Source: Aedes albopictus (taxonomy: Eukaryota > Arthropoda > Insecta > Diptera > Culicidae). Taken from it: DNA of 64,000 bases. The stretch is taken from NCBI RefSeq assembly GCF_035046485.1, contig NC_085138.1, positions 58,509,254 through 58,573,253 of the forward strand, written 5' to 3'. Below, piece after piece: positions 1-9,122 of this stretch; position 1 is the stretch's first letter; each line of letters opens with the position of its first letter. Made by a program: the position numbers and the translations under genes. The notes below the pieces were generated by a model. It ran no database searches, had not been told where the DNA came from, and saw only the letters and a list, made by a program, of their open reading frames with translations.

Positions 1-786
1 TATTCTATTCTATTCTATTCTATTCTATTCTATTCTGGTCTATTCTAGTCTATTCTAGTCTATTCTAGTCTATTCTATTCTAGTCTATTTTGGTCTATTC
101 TAGTCTATTCTAGTCTATTCTAGTCTATTCTAGTCTATTCTAGTCTATTCTAGTCTATTCTAGTCTATTCTAGTCTATTCTAGTCTATTCTAGTCTATTC
201 TAGTCTATTCTAGTCTATTCTAGTCTATTCTAGTCTATTCTAGTCTATTCTAGTCTATTCTAGTCTATTCTAGTCTATTCTAGTCTATTCTAGTCTATTC
301 TAGTCTATTCTAGTCTATTCTAGTCTATTCTAGTCTATTCTAGTCTATTCTAGTCTATTCTAGTCTATTCTAGTCTATTCTAGTCTATTCTAGTCTATTC
401 TAGTCTATTCTAGTCTATTCTAGTCTATTCTAGTCTATTCTAGTCTATTCTAGTCTATTCTAGTCTATTCTAGTCTATTCTAGTCTATTCTAGTCTATTC
501 TAGTCTATTCTAGTCTATTCTAGTCTATTCTAGTCTATTCTAGTCTATTCTAGTCTATTCTAGTCTATTCTAGTCTATTCTAGTCTATTCTAGTCTATTC
601 TAGTCTATTCTAGTCTATTCTAGTCTATTCTAGTCTATTCTAGTCTATTCTTGTCTATTCTAGTCTATTCTAGTCTATTCTAGTCTATTCTAGTCTATTC
701 TAGTCTATTCTAGTCTATTCTAGTCTATTCTAGTCTATTCTAGTCTATTCTAGTCTATTCTAGTCTATTCTAGTCTATTCTAGTCT
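1..786. repeat. TATTCTAGTC decamer satellite
   Basis: Tandem array of a 10-bp unit (two related pentamers, TATTC and TAGTC). From about 111 to 784 it is about 67 units with a single clear variant (TTGTC at 651). The first 110 bases are less regular and begin with plain TATTC pentamers. The high homogeneity suggests recent expansion. No coding potential. Confidence 0.97.
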
Positions 787-1737
787 TTTTTTTCTTCTAA
801 ACCATAGGGGGATAATCTGCTCAACAGACACCCTAACAGAAGGTTAGGGTAGTGTAGGTCTGAGGCCGTCTTCTACAACAAAAGTAAAAGCCAGGACTAC
901 TCTCTCCTCGTACCCACTAAACCATTCCTATGGTCGCCAAACCCTACGTCTCTCCGGAACCACCAAGAAGGTATTGCTTCAGAGAGGGGCTAGTGCACAT
1001 CGCACCCACAAGGTTAGCTGCGTAGCCTGCAGCAACGAACATCGATGACTCGCTTTGGAGAGTCCATCACGGTAGCATGCTGGCGCTTAGCCAGTTTCCC
1101 GAGTGGTCCTCGCCACTCCCTTTGTCCTCGGAAGGCGGGCAGTGTCAACCCCGCCCGCGCCCTACTGCTGAGCGGACATCAAGAACTGATGCCCACGTGT
1201 AACCCGATCTGACCTGCCCGTAAGGAAGGGTATCACTACCCTTCAGGCCCTATCAGATGCATCCGTAGGTTGCAGACAGCAGGGTCTCACCTACCCCGAC
1301 CCTTGCCGGGGACCCCTTTCCAACCGCGGGCTCAGATCCAACCCAGTAGACTGACGCCACGACAGCACTGCTACCGGGAATTCCTCTCCGCGGCCACATA
1401 ATCGCTGTAAGGGTCGATCTCGACCGCAGGGCACCGGTATGACCTACGAAGCCGACTCCGAACCCCTGGACCACCTCTTGTACTGCATCTGGACTAACCA
1501 CTCTCCGAGTCCACGCGCCACCTCCTCTGTAGCTCCCAGACGATATGGGTGATAGCCGTTGAAACGGCGTTCCAGCCAAACTCATCCCTACACATCCTCT
1601 GGACCAAGTTGTCCGGGTTTGTGTCCTCCCCGCATGTGGCAAGCATGCGGTCACGCATTGTGCGAAAACGCGGGCACACGAACAAAACGTGTTCCGCCGT
1701 TTCCTCTAAACCATTGCACACTGGGCATTCTGGACAT
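787..1737 (-). mobile_element. R1-like non-LTR retrotransposon, 5'-truncated 3' end
   Basis: This segment interrupts the decamer satellite, which resumes on the other side. On the minus strand it begins inside the cysteine-rich C-terminal region of a retrotransposon ORF2 (see 1494-1735), runs through about 700 bp of non-coding 3' sequence, and ends in an A-rich tail at 787-800. That is the form of a 5'-truncated target-primed insertion. The repeat target hides any target-site duplication. Clade R1 is inferred from the zinc-knuckle layout only. Confidence 0.75.
1494..1735 (-). pseudogene. Retrotransposon ORF2 C-terminal zinc-knuckle fragment
   Basis: The minus-strand reading contains CPECPVCNGLEETAEHVLFV followed by CPRF, giving a C-x2-C-x9-H-x4-C spacing. 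This is typical of the cysteine-histidine knuckle after the reverse transcriptase in R1-, Jockey- and Loa-type LINEs. About 75 further residues follow, rich in R and W, ending RRWRVDSESG. The endonuclease and reverse transcriptase are missing because the copy is truncated at its 5' end, so this cannot make an active enzyme. It is recognised by motif, not alignment. Confidence 0.7.
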
Positions 1738-2150
1738 TCTAGTCTATTCTTGTCTATTCTAGTCTATTCTAGTCTATTCTAGTCTGTTCTAGTATATTCT
1801 AGTCTCTAATCTATTCTAGTATATTATAGTCTATTCTAGACTATTCTCATATATTCCAGTCTGTTTTACTCTATTCTAGTCTATTCAAGTGTATTCTAGT
1901 CCATGGTTTCCCAAACTGTGAGTCGCGATCCCCAGGGGGGTCGCCGGCCTTCATCCAGGGGGTCGCGAGGGTAAAATATTTTACTGTAACAGACAACAAA
2001 TGAGAGAATTTCTATGGGGGGTCGCGAAAACTACGTCTGCTGACAAAAGGGGGTCGCGCGACCTGAAAGTTTGGGAACCTATGTTCTAGTCTATTATTGT
2101 CTTTTCTAGCCTTCCCCTAACACGGACATCCATCGGCAAGCTTTGTAAGC
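1738..2150. repeat. Degenerate continuation of the decamer satellite
   Basis: TAGTCTATTC-like units resume directly after the LINE tail but are more diverged (TGTTC, TATATTC, CATATATTCC variants). The array is interrupted by the MITE at 1902-2083 and fades out by about 2110. Confidence 0.85.
1902..2083. mobile_element. hAT-type MITE (182 bp, 8-bp TSD)
   Basis: The terminal inverted repeats begin CATGGTTTCCCAAACT on the left and CATAGGTTCCCAAACT read inward from the right, followed by GTCGCG-rich sequence. The 8-bp sequence TTCTAGTC flanks both ends (1894-1901 and 2084-2091). TIR style and 8-bp duplication fit the hAT superfamily. The target is itself a repeat, so the duplication is slightly less compelling than in unique DNA. 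No transposase is encoded. Confidence 0.8.
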
Positions 2151-2340
2151 AACCAGGTCTGCGAACAAAACGGTAACCAGCCAGAAAAAATACGATTACT
2201 GGATTGACTGATGAACCAAGAACAATTACGAAATCTTGTCATCCTGGAATTGAACTTCGTTATCGTTGTTCAGTGTTGCATGTTTATTATTTGAGTTATG
2301 TGTTTAGTGCATTTGTAATGTTCCATTATGTGTTTCGTAC

Positions 2341-2562
2341 CTAAGTGTTCAAACGTGGGGCCTGATACGAAAAATAAAATGAGAAATTGTAGGGTTCTAA
2401 TGTATATGCCCAACGAGCGGCGTTGTGCATTTATAATGTTCCCATGTTTATTTTATTACATTTGCGCCCAACATGGGGCGACTGTATGTAACAGAATATA
2501 CATCAAAACTCTACAAATGCTCATTTTATTTTTCGTATCGGGCCCCACATTTGAACACTTAG
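2341..2562. mobile_element. TA-target MITE (222 bp) nested in the foldback
   Basis: Long imperfect TIRs of about 65 bp start CTAAGTGTTCAAA at both ends. The element is flanked by GTAC on both sides (2337-2340 and 2563-2566), read as a TA target with conserved neighbours. The open frame at 2328-2717 crosses this MITE and the next one and is not a gene. Confidence 0.8.
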
Positions 2563-2566
2563 GTAC

Positions 2567-3348
2567 CGTAAACCGGGGTCAAATTGATCACTTTAAAACA
2601 CCTTTTGCTGATAACATGAGTACGAATCCAAATATTGTCAAAAGAATTCATGAAAAATCAGTACTGGGTGGACCTCTACAAAGCTGCGTGACACAATTTT
2701 GGTTCAACAAATTTTAACATAAAGTTAAATAGCTTCAAACCCTAAAAAATGGAAAATACCATTTTAGGGTGAAATTGATCAGCATACAATTACACATCAG
2801 TTTACATTCTAAATCGCCTTATCCACTTAATTATGACCTTCTGAACACGAATAACGTGTTAAATTTCTTACAACTTGTGAATTTGGCTGTTAAAAAGGTA
2901 ATTTAACTTTCGAAATTGACTCTTAAACGCCTGAAGGTAGGCAATTTCCTATGAAATAAGCGAGTTCAGCCACATTTAATTACTTTTTAAACAAAATACA
3001 ACAGTTTGATAACTGATTCTTTTCTAGAATAGGTACATAACATCACAATAAAGGTTCCATAAAAATGTTAACACAGAAAGTTTACAGGTAATACTAATGG
3101 CAACTGATTGTTTAGTACCAAAGGCTTCATCTAAGTAATAAACACTTTGAAAAACCTTTAAAAAAGTAATGTAAGATTAACTTTTTCTAAAAAACTGAAA
3201 AGTGCACACTCATCTCTAGACACCGATGTACTGAATGACGTAAGAACTTTATGATCATAACGACGTATAGAAGTTGCTGGAATGAAATTACAATGTAGTC
3301 CCTGATTGATCAATTTCACCCCGCTGATCAATTTGACCCCGGTTTACG
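2567..3348. mobile_element. TA-target MITE (782 bp), CGTAAACCGGGG family
   Basis: Perfect 24-bp TIRs beginning CGTAAACCGGGGTCAA occupy 2567-2590 and 3325-3348. GTAC flanks both ends; the left GTAC is shared with the preceding MITE. A second, internal copy of the subterminal GGGTGAAATTGATC word is present near each end. The interior is AT-rich and non-coding. Confidence 0.85.
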
Positions 3349-3440
3349 GTACGAAACACATAATGGAACATTATAAATGCCTAAAACACATAACTCCAAT
3401 GATAAACATGCAACATTTTGCATTAATTGTCCAATTCCAG

Positions 3441-3735
3441 GCTTTCTTTTATTATTACCTCCAGAATTTGTTTTGGGATTCCTTCAGGAATTTCTGCTGA
3501 GATTTCACCAGATGTTCTTCCTGCTGGTATTCCCGCAGTATTTTTTCAGCAATTCCTACAGAAGCTCCTCAAAGTATGCACCCAGGAATTTCTCCGGGGA
3601 TTTCTCTAATATAATAATAACACTCCTACAATTACTCCTTGAATTTATCAAAGAATTTATGTCGGTATTCTTCAGGATTATTTCGAAGGATTCCTTCAAA
3701 AGTTCTTGCTGCAATTCTTCCAGCAATTGGGTTTT
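3441..3735. repeat. Degenerate GAATTCC-type short-word repeat
   Basis: Irregularly spaced words such as GGAATTTC, GGATTCC and CAGGAATT recur every 20-30 bp. The same repeat style recurs in blocks all along the window. The open frames here (3377-3757, 3427-3609) follow from the repeat and look non-genic. Confidence 0.6.
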
Positions 3736-4085
3736 TAAATTAAGAATAATATATTGATTTTTTGATTTTATTCAAAAGAGCACCTTTTTTTAAGCCAGTA
3801 TGATTTTTTTTCAGATTTTTAAAACTTTATTTTGATACCTAAATTCAATTACAAAAAGATTTTTTGAAATCACCTTTTGACAGCTGGGCAACTGCTTGAC
3901 AGCTCCGCCCAGTACGAAATGCGACGAGGGGTGATTCGACAAATCGCTCCCATACAAACTTTAAATCGATTTTTAAATAGGTTCCCGGGCACCAAAGTTC
4001 ATGAAAATTTGGATTTCGGCTCAGTTTGGCATGTAGATTGTGAATATGGAATTATCTCAACACCACTAAAGAAGCCAATTTCTGT
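3735..4085 (+). repeat. Dispersed repeat, copy 1 of a ~350-bp inverted pair
   Basis: This segment matches, in opposite orientation, 56985-57330. Shared landmarks include the GACAGCTGGG stretch, GAGGGGTGATTCGAC, CCCATACAAACTT and CGGCTCAGTTT. No TIR or tail was recognised, so the transposon class is unknown. Confidence 0.65.
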
Positions 4086-4250
4086 TTGAATTCTTCCAGT
4101 TATTTCTACTGATGTTCTTCCAAGAACTCATTCTGTTCTATTTTTCCGGGGAATTCAGTATGAATCCTTTCAAATCTCTAAGATTTTTCCAGTCATTGCT
4201 CTTATGATAAATCCAAAATTTTTGTTATGATTGCGCCAGGTACTCATGCT
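4086..4250. repeat. Short degenerate GAATTCC-type repeat block
   Basis: Words of the TTCTTCCAG and GGAATTC type continue between the dispersed repeat and the next MITE. No gene is visible. Confidence 0.4.
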
Positions 4251-4625
4251 CAGTGTTGGTTCTCAAATCTCAAGGTTGAGTTGTTTCATGCGCGATTCTC
4301 GCCAAACTCACCGTCGAAAAAGTCATGCATGAGTTGACTCGTGATTTCACTCGTTTAATTATTTCTTGGTGTTCTTATTATTTACATCGATGTTTTTAGG
4401 ATTACATGATAGAACAAAAGTAAACCTAGCGTACAATAACATTGAATGCCGTTCAAATTGATTTGGATTCATTTTAGAAGTGAACGAGATTTTGGAGCTT
4501 GACTCGTGAGAGCGAGACTTTGCATGAAAATCTCGCGCGTGAGCAAATGATTCAGAATCGCGCGAGAGTTTGCTCACGCAGGAGCGGTTCATGAGTGTTC
4601 TTTGAGTGTGATTTTACCAACACTG
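4251..4625. mobile_element. hAT-like MITE (375 bp), CAGTGTTGGT termini
   Basis: The ends are CAGTGTTGGT (4251-4260) and ACCAACACTG (4616-4625), a termini style common in hAT elements. A convincing 8-bp duplication was not found. The interior repeats GAGTCGTGAG/CTCGCG-type words around 4490-4590. The frame at 4359-4592 lies inside and is not supported as a gene. Confidence 0.6.
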
Positions 4626-4850
4626 AGATTCGTCCAGAAATTATTGCTTATATCCCTGCAGGATTTTTTCAGGAGTTTCTTCTTTCTAAAGAACTCTTCA
4701 AGGGATATATTCAGAAATTTCTGTAGGGATCACTCCAAGAACCACTTAATGAATTTATCTTGAAATTGAGTGCAGATGTAGAGCGGATATAGAGTTTTTC
4801 CTAGGGACTCTTTTAAGAAGTTCTCTTTATTTTTTCCCAGGTTACCGGTG
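4626..4850. repeat. Degenerate short-word repeat block
   Basis: GGATTTTTTCAGGAG and GGGATATATTCAG words resemble the other GAATTCC-type blocks. No coding region is seen. Confidence 0.4.
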
Positions 4851-4950
4851 CTTGATCCAAAGATTTCTCTAAGGCTCCCTCTTTTGATTTCACTATCTCA
4901 GGCAACCCTTCTTCGCTGATGTTATGTTTGACTGTCTCAGAACCACTTTA

Positions 4951-5052
4951 GGGGCTGTCCATAAACTACGTAGACTCTGAGTGGGGACGGGGGGGTCTGG
5001 CCAAAGTCTACGGTCCTTACAAATTCAGTCTACGTAGTTTATGGACTGCGCC
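4951..5052. mobile_element. 3-bp-target MITE, GGGGCTGTCC family, copy 1
   Basis: TIRs are GGGGCTGTCCATAAACTACG and its near mirror ending in GACTGCGCC. TTA flanks both sides (4948-4950, 5053-5055). The subterminal palindrome is GTCTACGTAGAC. It is only 102 bp long, with a G-rich interior. Confidence 0.85.
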
Positions 5053-5106
5053 TTATTGTGAGTAAACTATTGATTTAAAAAAAATCCCGATTTTGCCAGC
5101 CCAAAA

Positions 5107-5516
5107 CCCAAGCAACCAAAAGTTCGGATAAAATAGCATGTTTGGGCTTAATCAGCTATTCGAAGGAAGATGAATAGCATTCTATTCAGCTCACTTTTTA
5201 AGTAATTAACCGAACTTAAGTTCACTAGAAGTACACTTGTGTCGCTGAAAGGAACGCTATTCAGCTTAAAAATAAGCTTCGAAAAAATGAAAAAAAAAAT
5301 GTGTGCTCAAAAGTTCAAAGTAATTTTTTTCTGGACCTCCTTTCTATTTTAATGTGGTTTTGAAGAGAAGTCAAAAGCTTGTACATGTACTTCCAAGTTC
5401 ATAAACAATACATGAGTAACTTTTTGGAGAATCAAGTTCAACGAAACCGGAATTGAACCAAACTTGAACTTCTGAGTTCGTTCTTCAAGTGGAATTCGAA
5501 CTTTTGGTTGCTTGGG
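5107..5516. mobile_element. MITE-like inverted-repeat element (410 bp)
   Basis: The TIR CCCAAGCAACCAAAAGTTCG appears at 5107-5126 and inverted at 5497-5516 with 22 of 23 bases matching. Secondary inverted words (GAACTT/AAGTTC) occur inside. The target duplication is unclear. The minus-strand frame at 5349-5567 crosses its edge and is not a gene. Confidence 0.7.
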
Positions 5517-6266
5517 AATGCTATCATGGGTTGACGAAATCTGGCCCGCCCTGTAATTCTGTATCATCTACGGGTGATGCAGGTATTTTCGACTCAAATA
5601 TTTGAATATTTGATTCGTCATCTCCCGCGAAAGTCTCAAATCCCAACACCCTTCAAATTTCAAATATTCATAAGTGCAGCAGAATAATTAGTTGCGCACA
5701 TGAACGTTGCTCCAGCCAGCAGCGGCGACCTTCACTCATTAACATCGAGCTCCAGCGCTATGCGTCAGATTGGCATAACATTTGCTCTCTCCAAATGAGT
5801 AGGTAACCTAGCATTGTTTTTGTTGGCTTGGTTAACCCATGCTGCATCCGCAGTAATAAACATCGCACACATCAAGTGGCGTACGTACAACATCGACATG
5901 GAGCTAATTGTTCTGATTCTCATAATCACCCTACCAGCCTCCCGGCGCAAAGTGCAAAGGCTTGGCTGGCTGTAGTTTCGCGGTCTCGTTATGTTCGTTC
6001 GCATTCGAGCGACGACGCCGACGACCTACACCTAGTTAACATGACGGCTCGAGCTTGCCGTTGACAACTGGGACTGCGACAACGACGACTTCCCGACCGA
6101 CCCAGAACGGAACAACGTCCGCCCACACACACGTCGCACTCCCGAACCTCTGCGTCGCGTCGCCGCAACGAATCGGGCCGCATATCATTACGCATGCAGA
6201 TTGATGTAGTTCATTTCTCCAACAATCCGACCCGGCCCGACGACGACCAAAGTATATAAATATGTA
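5517..6266. other. Mostly unique, GC-richer sequence without a recognised gene
   Basis: From about 5690 the sequence becomes richer in CpG and lacks the repeat words seen elsewhere. Short overlapping frames on both strands (5765-6004, 5828-6064, 5989-6195, 6036-6314) show no recognisable domain. It may hold a regulatory element or non-coding exon; nothing in it proves either. Confidence 0.4.
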
Positions 6267-6676
6267 CCAAGGTAAGAGATTCCCGCAAATGTCAAAAATG
6301 AGACTCACCAACACATCTGCGTTAGTTATGAAAAGTTGGTGTTTTTACACTAAAATGTCATTATTTCAGTTAAGTTTGTGAAGTGTTGTTAGTTTGGATG
6401 TTTCTAAATGCTGAAAAAATATGTTTAGAACCAATTTAAAAAAAAATGTTACCGATTTTCAAATGGCAATATTTTCTGTTTTATTGCATGGAGGTCACAT
6501 TTAATCCAGTTAGATGTAATTAAATAATAGCTTCTAAGATGGGAGTGCTTAATTTCTTAAGAAAGTTTGCTAAATAGTGATGTGCCCATACAAATCAGCG
6601 CAAATTTCATAACTATTTTTTGCTTTTTTCCTTTTCTCACTAATACGTGAATATTAGCGGGAATCTCTTACCTTGG
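6267..6676. mobile_element. TA-target MITE (410 bp), CCAAGGTAAGAG termini
   Basis: Inverted ends CCAAGGTAAGAGATTCCCGC (6267-6286) and its mirror (6657-6676) are flanked by TA. Similarity extends weakly outward (AAAGTAT/ATACTTT), and ACGACGA occurs on both outer sides, so an alternative wider boundary with a 7-bp duplication is possible. Confidence 0.75.
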
Positions 6677-7407
6677 TATGTAGATACTTTGGACGACGAC
6701 GGCGTATGTTTGTTCAGTTTGGAGTACGACCCGAATGGAGTCGTAAAAGGCAAATGTGATAATTCGGATGCGAGCGACGCCATATGGTCTTGTATAATAG
6801 ATTGGCTGAATTGAGTATGTGCGATTGTCGTCGGCGCAAATCAACCCTTGGTCAGATGGTCAGACCCCCTCCATCAACAAGAACTAACCGATGGTGATTA
6901 ACCGGGTTTGCCTAGATTCAGGCCGCATCATTATCCGGATTGGTTGGGTTTAGTTTGGAGGCGAGAGCCCAGCTGAAAAATGAGCGCTTAATTAGCATAA
7001 ATCATTGATTAAGAAATTTTCGACGAATTGATGAACAACGCTCTGTAGGTGCTAGCAGTGATAACGTATTGTTTACTCTATGAAAAGTATCGCGATGATC
7101 CCCGTGATAGGATTTGAGCATTACAGCGGACAAGCTCATTTGGGAAATAATCTGCGATAAAATGGCGCAATTAATTTTGAAGTTTTTAATTAAAATCAGC
7201 TGTATCATATTCAATTGGTGGAAACCCCAGGGGGACAGAGCTTGTGATAACAATTTATAATTCCGCATTGCGTTATGCGTGTATTGAACGGTTTGTAGAT
7301 TTTTCAGTTGAATTCGTGGCTTACAGCAACAGTATTCTACTTGATGTAACGTCCAAACAGGGACAAAGCTTGCTTCTCAGCTCTATTGAGCACTTCTACA
7401 TGATATA
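6677..7407. other. Unique-looking intergenic sequence, no gene seen
   Basis: To about 6960 this continues the GC-richer sequence interrupted by the MITE. From 6960 to 7407 it is AT-rich. Frames at 7002-7268 and 7244-7429 show no domain or splice structure that I recognise. Confidence 0.4.
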
Positions 7408-7474
7408 CTTACCTTACCGGTCAGCCTAAAACCAGGGTGGCCTCTACTGTACATAGTAGCCGCCTCCATTCCAC

Positions 7475-8174
7475 TCAGTCCATGGCTGTTTGCCTCCAGT
7501 TCCGCACTCTGCGTAGGGTCCGCAGATCGTCCTCCACTTGGTCGACCCACCTAGCTCGCTGCGCTCCACGTTTTCTTGTACCGAAAGGATGACTCTCGAG
7601 AACCATTTTAGTCGGGTTGCTATCCGACATCCTGATGACGTGACCCGCCCACCGTAGCCTCCCGATTTTCGCGGTATGGACGATGGTTGGTTCTCCCAGC
7701 AGCTGATGCAGCTCGTGGTTCATTCGCCTTCTCCAAATCCCGTCTTCCATCTGCACTCCGCCGTAGATGGTACGCAACACCTTCCGTTCGAAAACTCCAA
7801 GGGCGCGTTGGTCCTCTGCACGTAGGGTCCATGTTTCGTGCCCATAGAGGACGACCGGTCTAATCAACGTTTTGTAGATGGTTAACTTTGTGTTACGGCG
7901 AACTTTATTCGTTCGTAGAGTTCTGCGGAGTCCAAAGTAAGCACGATTTCCTGCCACAATGCGCCTCTGAATTTCTCTGCTAGTGTCGTTGTCGTCGGTC
8001 ACCAGTGAGCCCAAGTACACGAATTCTTCAACCGCCTCGATTTCATCACCGTCGATATAAATTCGGGGTGGCAGATGCGGTGATTCCTCCCTGGAGCCCT
8101 TTGCCATCATGTACTTTGTCTTCGACACATTAATGACTAATCCGATTCGCCTGGCTTCACTCTTTAGTCGGATG
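7475..8174 (-). pseudogene. RTE-like ORF2 C-terminal region
   Basis: Residues run IRLKSEARRIGLVINVSKTK, EEFVYLGSLVTDDNDTSREI, TIYKTLIRPVVLYGHETWTL, FERKVLRTIYGG, RRRMNHELHQLLGEPTIV, GRLRWAGHVIRMSDSNPTKM and DQVEDDLRTLRRVRNWRQTA. This is the thumb/C-terminal part seen in all copies of this family in the window. The first nine residues of the 247-aa open frame come from the MITE. The true upstream partner is the RT segment ending at 9123. Confidence 0.85.
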
Positions 8175-8176
8175 TA

Positions 8177-9122
8177 CAGTGTATCAAACAATTGTCCATA
8201 CAGCAATTTTTTTGTCAAAATAATTTTTCATTCAAATGTTATTAACTTTTTTATGCGTCAATCAAAAACGCTAAAAATTTGACCAATCATGAATCATATA
8301 TTCAAGCTCCATTGGTAAAATTTTGAGCGAGATCGAATAAGTTTTCTGAAAGTTATAGAACTTTTAGTGAAACTTATTATATTTTTGAACACATTTTTAA
8401 AACATTATATCTCAGTATGTACTCGATAAAATTTTTTCAATTTTTTTTGTGTTACATCTCATACCTAAGGCTTTCGTATGCAGCTTTGTTTAGGGTTTTA
8501 TATTCACTACAAAAAATATGAAAAATGTGCTTATGTAGCTGACGATGTTTTAAAATTTACCATATTTTGCACATATAATCTGCCAAACGTTTTCCACCAA
8601 TAAAAGTGCATTAACTGAACGAAAAATCCATAGGACCTACTCTTCATATGTAGCTTAGTAGGTCCTGTATAAAAATATTACATTAAGAGAGTTTAAAAAA
8701 GTTGAAAACACTTGGCACTTTTATTGATCAAAATATGATAAATTTCCAAATGACACTCTGAACATATACAGATTTTTCATATTTTTTGTAGTGAATATAA
8801 AACCTCAAACAAAGCTGCATATGAAAGCCTTAGGTATAAGCTGTAACACAAAAAAATATTGAAAAAGTTTCATCCAATACATATTAAGATATAATGTTTT
8901 AAAAATGTGTTCAAAAATCTTATAAGTTTTACTAAAAGTTCTATAACTTTCAGAAAACTTATCCGATCTCGCTCAAAATTTTACCAATGGAGCCTTAATA
9001 TATGGGTTATACATGGTCAAAATTTCAGCGTTTTTGATTGACGAATAAAAAAGTTATAAACATTTAAATGGAAAATTATTTTGACCAAAAAATTGCTGTA
9101 CGGACAATTGTTTGATACACTG
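8177..9122. mobile_element. Foldback Tc1/mariner-type MITE (946 bp) inside the RT gene
   Basis: Ends are CAGTGTATCAAACAATTGTC in both orientations, flanked by TA (8175-8176, 9123-9124). Nearly the whole element is palindromic, with arms of roughly 400 bp (for example TTCACTACAAAAAATATG at 8504 mirrored near 8779). The flanking LINE codons join cleanly if it is removed (ETY followed by IRLKSEA). CAGT ends plus a TA duplication fit Tc1/mariner-derived MITEs. No transposase is present. Confidence 0.9.

Larger units (their letters stand above)
2243..3440. mobile_element. Palindromic foldback element carrying two nested MITEs
   Basis: The left arm (about 2243-2336) and right arm (about 3353-3440) are inverted copies; for example ATGTGTTTC at 2328-2336 mirrors GAAACACAT at 3353. 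Without the nested inserts the arms meet at a central GTAC, giving a perfect small palindrome. A partly similar arm is seen near 43650-43860. Outer ends are approximate. Confidence 0.7.

Noticed and set aside
1..786. Telomere repeat or CRISPR-like array
   Set aside because: The 10-bp unit has no spacers and does not resemble insect telomere repeats; it is a simple satellite.
2328..2717. 129-residue open frame
   Set aside because: It spans the ends of two stacked MITEs and the GTAC junction between them; no domain, and the palindromic structure explains the sequence.
6036..6314. 92-residue minus-strand frame near a GC-richer block
   Set aside because: No domain, overlaps other frames on both strands and runs into a MITE end at 6267.
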